From contig JBDRLV010000050.1 in NCBI GenBank assembly GCA_043812755.1, positions 1 through 21,927 of the forward strand: 21,927 nucleotides of DNA, written 5' to 3'. This document shows, in pieces, positions 1-7,797 of this stretch. The position numbers and the translations under genes were made by a program. The stretch's first letter is position 1; every line of letters starts with the position of its first letter. Origin of the DNA: JBDRLV01 sp043812755 (lineage in GTDB: Bacteria; Patescibacteriota; Patescibacteriia; UBA9934; GWF2-40-263). Under the pieces are notes generated by a model that was not told where the DNA came from, did no database searches, and worked only from the letters and a program-made list of their open reading frames with translations.

Positions 1-1
1 A

Positions 2-115
2 GAACTTATCCGATTCATTAACTGGTATAACAGTGTGAAACCGCACAAAGGAATTAACAATCAAACACCTATAGAAAAACTTATTAAATATTTTTATCCA
101 CAATCGTTAGTGTAA
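2..115 (+). pseudogene. 3' end of a DDE (rve/integrase-core) transposase, cut by the window edge
   Basis: Thirty-seven codons are open from the first bases to a TAA at 113-115. They read ELIRFINWYNSVKPHKGINN and then QTPIEKLIKYFYPQSLV. The W-Y-N-x(3)-P-H-K-x-[IL]-N-x(2)-T-P pattern is the usual C-terminus of IS3/IS481-type integrase-core transposases. The catalytic DDE residues lie before the window, so I cannot say whether the gene is intact upstream. No clear terminal inverted repeat is visible in the 65 bases between its stop and parB. Its position directly before parB matters because parA would normally be expected there. Confidence 0.75.
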
Positions 116-168
116 ACAACGCTTGCGATTCTTACAAATTAGTATATTAGAATCGATACATCATTAAT

Positions 169-174
169 TAAAAT
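169..174 (+). promoter_or_regulatory. candidate -10 element (TAAAAT) for leaderless parB
   Basis: TAAAAT ends 6 bases before the parB ATG at 181. This puts the expected transcription start at or next to the A of the start codon. No purine-rich ribosome binding site is present, so a leaderless transcript is the simplest reading. No good -35 hexamer sits at 16-18 bp spacing. A second weak candidate, TAGAAT, lies about 20 bases further upstream. Confidence 0.4.
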
Positions 175-180
175 AAACTT

Positions 181-1032
181 ATGGCTTTAGGCAAAGGATT
201 AAGTTCTTTAATTCCACAACAAAAATCAAAAAAAGTTCGACACAAAGAAACTGGAAGTTCAAAGGACAAAATTTGGCATATTCCATTGTCTGAAATTGTT
301 CCAAACGCAGAACAGCCAAGAAAAGAATTTTCACATAAAGAAATGGAAGATCTTGTTAATTCTGTAAAAAAATATGGAGTAATACAGCCAATTACAGTTG
401 CAGAAAATAGTGATGGTGGATATGAATTAATTGCTGGTGAAAGACGTTTTAGGGCATCTCAAATTTCAGGAATGGCGAGTATCCCAGCAATGGTTAGATC
501 AGCAACTCAGCAAGAAAAGCTAGAATTAGCTTTGATAGAAAATATCCAAAGACAAAATCTTAATCCAATAGAAGAAGCTTTTGCATACAAAAGACTTGTT
601 GATGAGTTCGGTTTAAAGCAGCAAGAGGTTGCAGACAGTGTTGGAAAAAATAGATCAACAATTGCAAACACAATGCGTTTGCTTGATTTGCCGGATGAAA
701 TTCAAAAAGCTCTGATGGAAAATCATATTAGTTTTGGAAAAGCACGTGCAATTTTAAGTTTAAAAGATGAAAGAGAGCAAATTGCAATGTTTAAAAGCAT
801 GATCGGGGAAGGTGTTACTGTCAGAGATGTTGAAAGAGGTGTTGCAAAAAAAGGTCAAAAATCAAGAAAAGGTTCAGTTCGCCGTGATCCAAATATTTTA
901 GCACAAGAAAGTTTGTTAGAAGAAAGGCTGGGTACAAAGGTTAGGATAAGTCAGAAAGGTGAAAAAGGAGTAATTACGATTGAGTATTTTTCAAAAGAAG
1001 AGTTGGGTCGCTTGTTGAAAGAATTGGCTTGA
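181..1032 (+). CDS. parB: ParB/Spo0J-family chromosome partitioning protein (CTP-dependent clamp)
   Basis: This is a 283-aa protein of normal ParB length. ParB loads at parS sites, slides as a CTP-gated clamp and works with the ParA ATPase in chromosome segregation. Visible family features are the basic N-terminal start GKGLSSLIP (the usual ParA-contact region), QPRKEF at 45-50, and the CTP-binding GERRFRAS motif at 86-93. ENIQRQNLNPIEEA at about 120-133 is also present, followed by a helix-turn-helix at about 145-170 (LKQQEVADSVGKNRSTIANT) and a C-terminal dimer region. The ATG at 181 gives the canonical N-terminus, and the stop is TGA. No parA is seen in the window; the gene before it is a transposase end. 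No parS-like palindrome was recognised. Confidence 0.93.
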   Translation: MALGKGLSSLIPQQKSKKVRHKETGSSKDKIWHIPLSEIVPNAEQPRKEFSHKEMEDLVNSVKKYGVIQPITVAENSDGGYELIAGERRFRASQISGMASIPAMVRSATQQEKLELALIENIQRQNLNPIEEAFAYKRLVDEFGLKQQEVADSVGKNRSTIANTMRLLDLPDEIQKALMENHISFGKARAILSLKDEREQIAMFKSMIGEGVTVRDVERGVAKKGQKSRKGSVRRDPNILAQESLLEERLGTKVRISQKGEKGVITIEYFSKEELGRLLKELA

Positions 1033-1079
1033 GTTGATTGTGTGGTATTTTTTGAATGTCAAAATTTGAAGCGATCGAG

Positions 1080-1107
1080 TAATTGGTAACTAGTAACTAG
1101 TAATTTT
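1080..1107. repeat. heptamer tandem array (TAACTAG type)
   Basis: Four consecutive 7-base units read taattgg, taactag, taactag and taatttt. The period is clearly 7. It lies about 50 bases after the parB stop. Similar period-7 arrays with different unit sequences recur elsewhere in this window. Confidence 0.7.
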
Positions 1108-1173
1108 TTGTGAAGCAACCGACTTTTTTAGTAAAATATAAATCGAGTTGAATTAAGGTATGTTTTTTACAAC

Positions 1174-1208
1174 AATTACCATTTACTATTTACCAATTAC
1201 ATTTACTT
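1174..1208. repeat. heptamer tandem array (ATTTACC type)
   Basis: Five degenerate 7-base units are aattacc, atttact, atttacc, aattaca and tttactt. The array is pyrimidine/AT-rich and non-coding. It belongs to the same period-7 class as the arrays at 1080, 4908, 8178 and 8493. Confidence 0.7.
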
Positions 1209-1266
1209 GCAGAATAAACATATGAGACCTGTTAAAATAGTACGTGTTTGTGCATTCATGCATTTC

Positions 1267-1295
1267 AATACCCTGTCAATCGACAGTATTTTTTT
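1267..1295 (+). terminator. rho-independent terminator-like hairpin
   Basis: The stem CTGTC/GACAG (1273-1277 with 1282-1286) has a 4-base loop. Outer pairing AATA/TATT is separated by a two-base CC bulge. A run of seven T follows at 1289-1295. It could end the parB transcript or a short RNA from the preceding 230-base spacer. Confidence 0.6.
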
Positions 1296-1345
1296 ACTCT
1301 TGATTTTAAAGAGGTATTGGGTTAGAATTAGATCAGCATGACGAC

Positions 1346-1430
1346 TATTTTAAAATAGTAAGAGATTCCTCCACTTCACTCCCCCTCGAAGACTCGGGTT
1401 CGTTTCGGTCGGAATGACATTAGTAAAATC
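1346..1430 (+). repeat. 85-bp dispersed repeat, copy A, abutting the dnaE start
   Basis: The copy starts with tattttaaaata, runs through agagattcctccacttcac and cctcgaagactcgg to cggtcggaatgacatta, and ends in taaaatc two bases before the dnaE ATG. An inverted copy (B) at 7700-7784 is identical at all but about seven positions. B likewise ends directly before the probable udk ATG. The element therefore occupies the 5' untranslated/promoter position of two unrelated genes. Confidence 0.85.
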
Positions 1431-1432
1431 CT

Positions 1433-4400
1433 ATGCCAAAATTCGTACATTTACATGTACACTCACACTATTCATTACTAAACGGTTTAACAAAAGTAAA
1501 ACCTCTTGTTAAGGTTGCAAAAGAACGTGGGTTTAAGTCAATAGCACTTACAGATTATGGTGCAATGTATGGTGCAATTGAGTTTTACAAGGCCTGCAAA
1601 GCAGAAGAAATAAAACCAATAATTGGCTTTGATGCTTATGTGGCACCAAGGAAAATGGAAGACAAAGACCCAGAAAAAGATAAAAAAGTATTTAGGTTGA
1701 CATTATTAGCTGAAAATTATGATGGATATGTAAATTTAATGAAATTATGCTCAAAAGGGCATTTAGAAGGTTTTTTTCAAGGAAAAGCCAGGGTTGATAA
1801 AGATTCAATTAAAGAATTTAGTAAAAATGTAATTTGTCTATCAGGTACAATTGATGGTGAAGTATCGCAATTATTAAAAGCAAATAAAATTGATGAGGCG
1901 AAAAAAGCAGCTTTGGAATACAATGAAATTTTTGGTCAAGATAATTTTTATTTAGAACTTCAAGATCATCCTGCAATTGAGGGGCAAATGGATGTGAACA
2001 CAAAACTTGTTCAATTATCAAAAGACACAAACATTCCACTTGTTGTAACACGAGATGTTCATTATTTAAATACTGATGATGCTGAAGCCCAAGATATTTT
2101 GCGTTGTATTTCAGAAGGTTGGAAAGTAGATTACACAGATAGAGAAGATTTTAGACAGGTGGATAGATCGCTTAACACAGCGGAAGATATTGAGTCTCGC
2201 TTTCGTCACATACCAGAAGCTTTGGAAAATACAGTAAAAATAGCAGATAGGATTAATATAGAAATAGAACTTGATCAATGGCATTTTGCTCCTGTTGATT
2301 TGCCAGAAGGCAAGACCGACGACGAGTTTTTAAAAGAAGAGACATATAAATATGTTGGAGATTTTTATGATGAAGTAACAGATGAATTAAAAGAGCGTAT
2401 TGAATATGAGTTGGATATTATAAAGAAAAAAGGTTACTCCCCGTATTTTATTTGTGTTGCAGATTATGTTAGATATGCAAAAAGTCGTGGTATTGTAGAG
2501 TCAACTCGTGGTTCTGCGGCTGGCTCTCTTGTTTCTTATGTATTAGGAATTACAACAGTAGATCCAATGAGATTTAAATTACCGTTTGAGCGTTTTTTAA
2601 ATCCATTTAGGCCAAGTCCGCCTGATATTGATACTGATTTTGCTGATGACAGAAGAGAGGAAATGATTGATTATATGGTTCAAAAATATGGAGAAGATAA
2701 GGTTGCTCAAATTATTACTTTTGGAACCATGGCAGCGCGTGCAAGTGTTCGAGATGTGGGCAGAGGGCTTGGTTTTTCATATAATTTTTGTGATCAAGTT
2801 GCAAAATTGATCCCACCAGGTGCACAAGGTTTTCCAATGACAATTGATCGTGCCTTAAATGAAGAACCTGATTTAAAAAAGATTTATAATACAAATGAAG
2901 ATGTAAAAAAACTTCTTGATTTGGCACAAAAAGTAGAGGGTTGTGCAAGACACACATCTATTCATGCCGCTGGTGTGGTTGTATCACCAACTCCACTTAC
3001 AGATTTTACTCCAGTACAGAGGGAAACAGGTGGAGATAAGATTACTACGCAGTATGAAATGAAATCAGTCGAGGCTGCCGGAGTTTTAAAAAACGATTTT
3101 CTCGGAATTAGAAATCTAGCTATTTTGGGAAATGCAGTTGAGATTGTGGAAAAAACTGCTGGTGACAAAGTTGATATTTATAATCTTCCTCTTGATGATA
3201 AAAAAGTTTTTCAAATGCTTGCTCGTGGAGAAACAATGGGTGTGTTTCAATTGGGTGGGGCAGGAATGACTAGATGGATAAAAGAACTTAAACCAAACCG
3301 AATTGAAGATATTATGGCTATGGTTGCTTTGTACCGCCCTGGTCCAATGGAATCAATTCCAGAATATATTGCTAGAAAATATAATCCAGAATTAGTTAAA
3401 TATCCTGATAAACGTTTAGAAAAAATACTAGAAGCCTCTTATGGTCTTTTGGTTTATCAAGATGATGTCATGCTTACAGCAATTGAACTTGCTGGTTATG
3501 ATTGGCTTGAGGCTGATAAATTTAGAAAGGCCATGGGAAAGAAAATTCCAGAAGAAATGGCAAAGCAAAAAATTCGTTTTTATCAAGGTTGTCGTGATCA
3601 TGGGAATTTGAAAAATCAAACAATTGATGATCTTTGGCACGCAATTGAGCCTTTTGCGGCGTATGGTTTTAATAAAGCGCATGCAGCAAGCTATGGAATA
3701 GTTGCATATCAAACCGCATATATGAAGGCACATTATCCTGTGCAATATATGACATCAGTTTTGCAATCTGAATTTGGAGATGCAGAAAAAGTTGCGGCAA
3801 TTGTTCATGAATGTAAAAGAATGAATATAGAAGTTTTACCTCCAGATGTAAGTGAAAGTTTTAGAAATTTTGCTATGGTTTCAAAACCAGGTGAGCCTGG
3901 TCGTATACGTTTTGGTTTAAATGCAGTAAAAAATGTTGGAGAACATATTTGTGATGTAATTTATCGTGAAAGAAAAGAAAATGGTAGGTATAAGAGTTTG
4001 GAAGACTTTTTAGAAAGAGTTCAAGATAAAGATTTAAATAAAAGATCAGTAGAAAGTTTAATACAATCCGGTGCTTTTGATTGTTTTGGGATTGATAGAG
4101 GTGTTTTACTTGCCAGTGCGGAAAATATATTATTTTATTCAAAACAAATTAAAGAAAGAGAAGTTTCAAATCAAGATTCTTTATTTTCAGGCACAACCAT
4201 TGCTTTGGATGATAAAGTTACAATTAAAGAAGCAGAACCTGCAACACTTGATCAAAAATTAATTTGGGAAAAAGAATTACTTGGTTTATATATTTCTTCT
4301 CATCCTTTTTTATATTTTCAAGAAAAAATGGAAGAGATTTTAACCCCACTTAATGAAGTAGAAGAGCACCCAAGAAATGAGTGGTTAGTTGTTGGCGGTG

Positions 4401-4912
4401 TTGTTGAGGCTTTGAAAAAGAAAATTACTAAAAAAGGAGATATAATGATGTTCGTGACTATTCAAGATGTTACAGGTTTGATGGAGCTTTTGGTTTTTCC
4501 AAAAACATACCAGAAAACACAAGAAATGTGGAAAGAGGGGAATTTGGTTTGTGTTGTTGGGCGTACACCAAAAGAAGCTGGAGAGAATAAAGTTTTTGTG
4601 GAAAACACCTATATTCTTACAAAAGAAAATTCAGAAAGTATTGCAAAGCAGGTTAGTATGGGACTTCAAGTTTTTGACAAAAAGCAAAGTAATGAATCGG
4701 AAAAGTCAGTAACTATTTCTTTGAGTCAAGAAGAGTTAAAAAAAAATGCTCAAGATTTAAAAAAATTGTTAGCACAGTTTCCTGGTGATTATCAGGTATA
4801 TATAAATATAGATGGTAGTGTAATTAAAGCACAATCAAAAATTGTTTGGAGTGAAAGTATTAAAGCGAAGATTGAGGAAGTGGTGGGGGAGGGGAAGGTT
4901 GTCCAGTCATAA
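1433..4912 (+). CDS. dnaE: DNA polymerase III alpha subunit (DnaE-type replicative polymerase)
   Basis: The 1159-aa protein has normal DnaE1 length and domain order. The PHP domain is at about 5-215, the polymerase palm has PDIDTDF at 397-403 (D400 and D402), and the third carboxylate is D555 in KNDFLGIR. Fingers follow, then a helix-hairpin-helix region near 870-885 and an OB-fold near 980-1075 (WLVVGGVVEALKKK, then FVTIQDVTG). It catalyses template-directed DNA synthesis at the replication fork. The PHP metal site looks eroded: the HxH pair H8/H10 and D208/H210 remain, but the usual SLLDG, TDHG, GxE and SGC positions read N17, Y42, D67 and T139. PHP-type proofreading is therefore doubtful. 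The start fits the family N-terminus and directly follows repeat copy A. The TAA stop lies inside a heptamer array. Confidence 0.97.
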   Translation: MPKFVHLHVHSHYSLLNGLTKVKPLVKVAKERGFKSIALTDYGAMYGAIEFYKACKAEEIKPIIGFDAYVAPRKMEDKDPEKDKKVFRLTLLAENYDGYVNLMKLCSKGHLEGFFQGKARVDKDSIKEFSKNVICLSGTIDGEVSQLLKANKIDEAKKAALEYNEIFGQDNFYLELQDHPAIEGQMDVNTKLVQLSKDTNIPLVVTRDVHYLNTDDAEAQDILRCISEGWKVDYTDREDFRQVDRSLNTAEDIESRFRHIPEALENTVKIADRINIEIELDQWHFAPVDLPEGKTDDEFLKEETYKYVGDFYDEVTDELKERIEYELDIIKKKGYSPYFICVADYVRYAKSRGIVESTRGSAAGSLVSYVLGITTVDPMRFKLPFERFLNPFRPSPPDIDTDFADDRREEMIDYMVQKYGEDKVAQIITFGTMAARASVRDVGRGLGFSYNFCDQVAKLIPPGAQGFPMTIDRALNEEPDLKKIYNTNEDVKKLLDLAQKVEGCARHTSIHAAGVVVSPTPLTDFTPVQRETGGDKITTQYEMKSVEAAGVLKNDFLGIRNLAILGNAVEIVEKTAGDKVDIYNLPLDDKKVFQMLARGETMGVFQLGGAGMTRWIKELKPNRIEDIMAMVALYRPGPMESIPEYIARKYNPELVKYPDKRLEKILEASYGLLVYQDDVMLTAIELAGYDWLEADKFRKAMGKKIPEEMAKQKIRFYQGCRDHGNLKNQTIDDLWHAIEPFAAYGFNKAHAASYGIVAYQTAYMKAHYPVQYMTSVLQSEFGDAEKVAAIVHECKRMNIEVLPPDVSESFRNFAMVSKPGEPGRIRFGLNAVKNVGEHICDVIYRERKENGRYKSLEDFLERVQDKDLNKRSVESLIQSGAFDCFGIDRGVLLASAENILFYSKQIKEREVSNQDSLFSGTTIALDDKVTIKEAEPATLDQKLIWEKELLGLYISSHPFLYFQEKMEEILTPLNEVEEHPRNEWLVVGGVVEALKKKITKKGDIMMFVTIQDVTGLMELLVFPKTYQKTQEMWKEGNLVCVVGRTPKEAGENKVFVENTYILTKENSESIAKQVSMGLQVFDKKQSNESEKSVTISLSQEELKKNAQDLKKLLAQFPGDYQVYINIDGSVIKAQSKIVWSESIKAKIEEVVGEGKVVQS

Positions 4913-4928
4913 GCCATAAGTCATAAGT
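4908..4928. repeat. heptamer tandem array (CATAAGT) spanning the dnaE stop codon
   Basis: Three 7-base units read cataagc, cataagt and cataagt. The dnaE TAA stop (4910-4912) is part of the first unit, so the last codon and the stop of dnaE may derive from the array. A terminator follows within 10 bases. Confidence 0.7.
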
Positions 4929-4934
4929 CGTAGA

Positions 4935-4956
4935 GACGCGATTTATCGCGTCTTTT
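4935..4956 (+). terminator. rho-independent terminator after dnaE
   Basis: A perfect 8-bp stem GACGCGAT/ATCGCGTC with a TT loop is followed by TTTT. It lies 22 bases after the dnaE stop. The T-run is short, but the stem is GC-rich and perfectly paired. Confidence 0.7.
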
Positions 4957-5047
4957 GCGTTGTAAAAATAGTATTATTTTCGATATAAAAAAAGGGTTCT
5001 TTTAAGATATTTTTTTGTATAACCAATCAGACCCTTAGGTCTGTAAA

Positions 5048-5250
5048 AGTCCCGTAGGGACGGCTGACATTAGGCAGGCACTTCAGTGCCTGTTAAGGTA
5101 TCATAATAAAAAATAGTCCCGTAGGGACGACTGATGATTGGCAAATTATGCTTTAAAATTCTTCAGTCGTCCCTACGGGACTTTTTATGTAAATTAAATT
5201 TTTACAGGCGCTAAAGCGCCTGCCTACTATCATTCTGCCCCTACGGGGCG
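5048..5250. repeat. cluster of REP-like palindromes (GTCCCGTAGGGAC and CAGGC/GCCTG families)
   Basis: Six small palindromes are packed into about 200 bases. They are AGTCCCGTAGGGACGGCTGA (5048-5067), CAGGCACT-TC-AGTGCCTG (5075-5092), AGTCCCGTAGGGACGACTGA (5115-5134) with its exact reverse complement at 5163-5182, CAGGCGCT-AA-AGCGCCTG (5205-5222), and GCCCC-TAC-GGGGC (5237-5249). The copy at 5163-5182 runs into TTTTT and could also terminate rightward transcription. The last palindrome overlaps the 3' end of the leftward transporter gene. The rest of 4913-5229 holds no gene. Confidence 0.85.
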
Positions 5251-6459
5251 TTTCAAATTTAAATTAATCTTTATAGAACGTAAAAATAATGTTTCAAGAA
5301 CTACACCTATACTTATTGCAAAAAGTGCATATTGCATTGCTGTTCCATGTAAACTTGTTACAAATAATAATACTGACCAACCAATCAACCTTCCAAATGT
5401 AACAGTAAACCATTCCATAATTACAATATATTCAACTCTGTGTGTTTCAAGGTTTTCAAAAGTATTTACTAAATTATCTTTGTAAACTTTTCTTGGAATT
5501 GATAATAGTGGTAAAATGATTTCTCTAACAAAACCAAATAAAATATATGTTATAAGCATTGGTATGCCTGCAAGAGCTAAAATTGATAAGAAAAATAATC
5601 CGCCCCCAATTAAAATACTATTTTTGTAATGTTTGTATGGTATAAATTTACCAATTATAATAGTCGTTATAATAGAAATTGCTGTAAACATTGTAAGCCA
5701 GCCCCCAACATGGAATTCATTCTGTAAAATATCAAAAAGTAAAATAGGAATTAGCCTTTCCAAACTACCTCTTTGACTCATATTTCCAAAAAAAGCTCCT
5801 AGGACATATTTTTTCATTTCTTTATTTTTGAAAATCAATTTAAAAGTTTGTAATAAATGTAGTTTCGGTGTCTTGAGGTGTGGCATTTTAATTTTTCCAA
5901 ATAGTAATGATAACAAATATATAATAGATCCTAATATAAATATGTTGCCATAGCCAAAACCAAACAAGTTATATGTAATTAGAGCTCCGCCTATGATCGG
6001 AACAAGCATTAAAAAAACAGTTTTAAGACCACCAGACATTCCGTGAAAGTTGCCTCTGTTTTCGGTATTTGTAAGATCAAAGCGTATTATATGATATGCG
6101 ATCCAATACATTCCATTAAAAAATCCAAGAATTGCCCCTAAAATATTTAAATAATTTATAGCATTGTCTTTTAAAAGAAACAAAATAACAAAAAATATCG
6201 CAGTTCCAATAATACCAATGTTTCTAATTAGTTTTTTTGAACCATTTTTAACACTGTTTGCAAAAAGAGTAAAACTAATTGTATGAAAGACTAAATATGA
6301 AATACTGAATAAGGCAACTGTTGGTAAACTTTTTGTTTGGTTCCAAATATATAGAGCCATGAATATTAAAAAAAGCTCTCTTCCAAACACAAATAAATTG
6401 TGTGATAGGATGAGCTTTTTCAGTCTTGATCCTATTTTGTTTTTAACCAATCCATCCAT
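5230..6459 (-). CDS. MFS-like polytopic membrane transporter
   Basis: The 409-aa, strongly hydrophobic protein has about 12 membrane-spanning stretches, short loops and a basic cytoplasmic N-terminus, as expected for a major facilitator superfamily permease of the inner membrane. Examples of helices are ELFLIFMALYIWNQTKS, LNILGAILGFFNGMYWIAYH and GWLTMFTAISIITTIIIGKF. The substrate cannot be deduced. It is the last gene of the leftward udk > SGNH > MFS operon, and its ATG lies inside the 3' end of the SGNH gene (17-base overlap), which implies translational coupling. Its last codons (RPVGAE and TGA) are made of a REP-like palindrome from the neighbouring repeat cluster, so its C-terminus may have been rewritten by repeat insertion. 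Confidence 0.8.
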   Translation of the reverse strand: MDGLVKNKIGSRLKKLILSHNLFVFGRELFLIFMALYIWNQTKSLPTVALFSISYLVFHTISFTLFANSVKNGSKKLIRNIGIIGTAIFFVILFLLKDNAINYLNILGAILGFFNGMYWIAYHIIRFDLTNTENRGNFHGMSGGLKTVFLMLVPIIGGALITYNLFGFGYGNIFILGSIIYLLSLLFGKIKMPHLKTPKLHLLQTFKLIFKNKEMKKYVLGAFFGNMSQRGSLERLIPILLFDILQNEFHVGGWLTMFTAISIITTIIIGKFIPYKHYKNSILIGGGLFFLSILALAGIPMLITYILFGFVREIILPLLSIPRKVYKDNLVNTFENLETHRVEYIVIMEWFTVTFGRLIGWSVLLFVTSLHGTAMQYALFAISIGVVLETLFLRSIKINLNLKRPVGAE

Positions 6460-7057
6460 AGTCTGTAAGTTTTTGTTCTACTTTATTATATATAAATTTA
6501 TGCCCCTCTGTGTTTGGGTGTAAACCATCGTCTAATAATTCAAGACTTGGGAAACTGTTATATAATTCAACAAAAGGAATTTTATTTTTTTTACAAAATG
6601 ATTCTAAAAAGTCATTGTATTTTTTGGTTTCTTTTTTATAGTAGTAAGTATTATTTCGAGCCCCCATTGGTTGGGTTAGTTTTTCATCTATTGGCGTTAG
6701 CCCAACAAACATTATTTTGTTTGAAAATTCTTTTGCTTGCTCTAGTAATTTTTTAATATTTTTTTTATACAAATCTTCCTCAACCCACACACCTTGTTTG
6801 TTTTCTAAAAAAGCCGGATCATTTGTGCCAATTGCAAAAATAATTATCATGTCATCTTTTTGTCTTGCAATCGTTTCAGGCTTAAATCTTTTTAGCAGGG
6901 TTTCAGTTGTTTCGGCAGAAACACCCATGTTATACACAGAGATTCCATAACCACCCTCTTCTTTTTCTACTTCACGTCTAAGGGTTTCAGCCCAGCCGCC
7001 ATTCTTTGTGTCACTTACACCGTGTGTAATACTGGCTCCAAAAATTATTATTCTCAT
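6443..7057 (-). CDS. SGNH/GDSL-family hydrolase (esterase/lipase-like)
   Basis: The 204-aa protein has the four SGNH blocks. FGASIT holds the nucleophile S9 (GAS replaces the usual GDS), NMGVSAETT holds the oxyanion glycine G45, IGTND holds N79, and DDGLHPN holds the D177-x-x-H180 pair. It should hydrolyse an ester, possibly acyl groups on lipids or glycans; the substrate is unknown. No signal peptide is visible, so it probably acts in the cytoplasm. Its ATG overlaps the udk stop in a 4-base ATGA, and its own 3' end overlaps the transporter start, so all three genes should be co-translated. Confidence 0.88.
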   Translation of the reverse strand: MRIIIFGASITHGVSDTKNGGWAETLRREVEKEEGGYGISVYNMGVSAETTETLLKRFKPETIARQKDDMIIIFAIGTNDPAFLENKQGVWVEEDLYKKNIKKLLEQAKEFSNKIMFVGLTPIDEKLTQPMGARNNTYYYKKETKKYNDFLESFCKKNKIPFVELYNSFPSLELLDDGLHPNTEGHKFIYNKVEQKLTDYGWIG

Positions 7058-7698
7058 ATTTTTTTATTGTTAACATCAAAACCACGTTCTGACAATAGAC
7101 GTAGTCCTTTTTCAATTATAAAATTTGTAACAGGATTGTGTCCGCCATTTGGAATGATAATATCTGCTTTTTTTCTAGAAGGCCAGCAAAAGGTTTCATG
7201 CATGGGTTTGACAGTTTCACGCCATTGTCTTGCTGTATCGTCAAGCGTGCGTCCGCGTTCTTCTCCACTATCTCTAAGTGCTCTTCTAATAAACCTTTCG
7301 TCATTGTCTGTATCAACAAAGATTTTTAAAATTGCTTCATCGACTAGTTCGTTATACGTTAAAACTAGTATTCCTTCCAAAATAATAACTGGTTTTGGTT
7401 CAGTTAAAATCCATTCATCTTTTCTAGCATGAATTCTGTAATTCCAACGAGGAGTTTTAATTGCTTCTCCTCGTTTTAAAGCTTGAATGTGATCTAAAAC
7501 CATCTTATTATCAAAAGAGTCTGGATGATCGTAGTTTCCTTTTTTACCCCAAGGAGAATCAGGGTCATAATACCAGTCATGAGAAATTCTAACACAAAGC
7601 TCTGGACCAAGAGCTTCAATTATTTCATTTGCACAAGTTGTTTTTCCAGAAGCAGTGCCTCCGGCAATTAGAATTAGAACACTTTTTTGGTTTTGCAT
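7054..7698 (-). CDS. udk: uridine kinase-like P-loop kinase
   Basis: The 214-aa protein has a Walker A motif GGTASGKTT at about 13-21, then SHDWYY, and NYDHPDSFDN, the nucleoside-site signature of uridine kinase/phosphoribulokinase-like enzymes. Further on are IILEGILVL and the lid arginines in RFIRRALRDSGEERGRT. The expected reaction is ATP-dependent phosphorylation of uridine/cytidine in pyrimidine salvage. An in-frame ATG at 7716 would add six residues, but that codon is the GGAATGACA end of repeat copy B. The ATG at 7698 matches the place where copy A meets the dnaE ATG and is preferred. The gene opens the operon with the SGNH hydrolase and the transporter. Confidence 0.88.
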   Translation of the reverse strand: MQNQKSVLILIAGGTASGKTTCANEIIEALGPELCVRISHDWYYDPDSPWGKKGNYDHPDSFDNKMVLDHIQALKRGEAIKTPRWNYRIHARKDEWILTEPKPVIILEGILVLTYNELVDEAILKIFVDTDNDERFIRRALRDSGEERGRTLDDTARQWRETVKPMHETFCWPSRKKADIIIPNGGHNPVTNFIIEKGLRLLSERGFDVNNKKI

Positions 7699-7699
7699 A

Positions 7700-7784
7700 G
7701 ATTTTATTAATGTCATTCCGACCGGAACGAGTCCGAGTCTTCGAGGGTGAGTGAAGTGGAGGAATCTCTTGGTATTTTAAAATA
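7700..7784 (-). repeat. 85-bp dispersed repeat, copy B, abutting the udk start
   Basis: This is the inverse-orientation copy of the element at 1346-1430. Read on the minus strand it runs from tattttaaaata to attaataaaatc and then directly into TATG of udk. Differences from copy A are a handful of substitutions, plus one base more between repeat end and ATG in copy A. Its GGAATGACA end supplies an alternative in-frame ATG for udk. Confidence 0.85.
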
Positions 7785-7797
7785 AACTTTGCAAAAC

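Larger units (their letters stand above)
1033..1345. other. non-coding spacer between parB and the dnaE-proximal repeat
   Basis: No convincing gene is present. The spacer holds two heptamer tandem arrays (1080-1107 and 1174-1208) and a terminator-like hairpin at 1267-1295. The only ORF of note, 39 codons from ATG 1222, runs straight through that hairpin and resembles nothing known to me. Confidence 0.6.

Noticed and set aside
1080..1208. CRISPR array
   Set aside because: The repeats are 7 bases, contiguous and without unique spacers.
1222..1341. 39-codon ORF after parB
   Set aside because: A terminator hairpin with a T-run lies inside it and the peptide resembles nothing.
181..1432. parS site near parB
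   Set aside because: No sequence close to the TGTTCCACGTGAAACA palindrome was found by eye.
7054..7716. udk start at 7716
   Set aside because: That ATG is the end of dispersed repeat B. The ATG at 7698 is placed as in dnaE relative to the repeat and still includes the whole P-loop domain.
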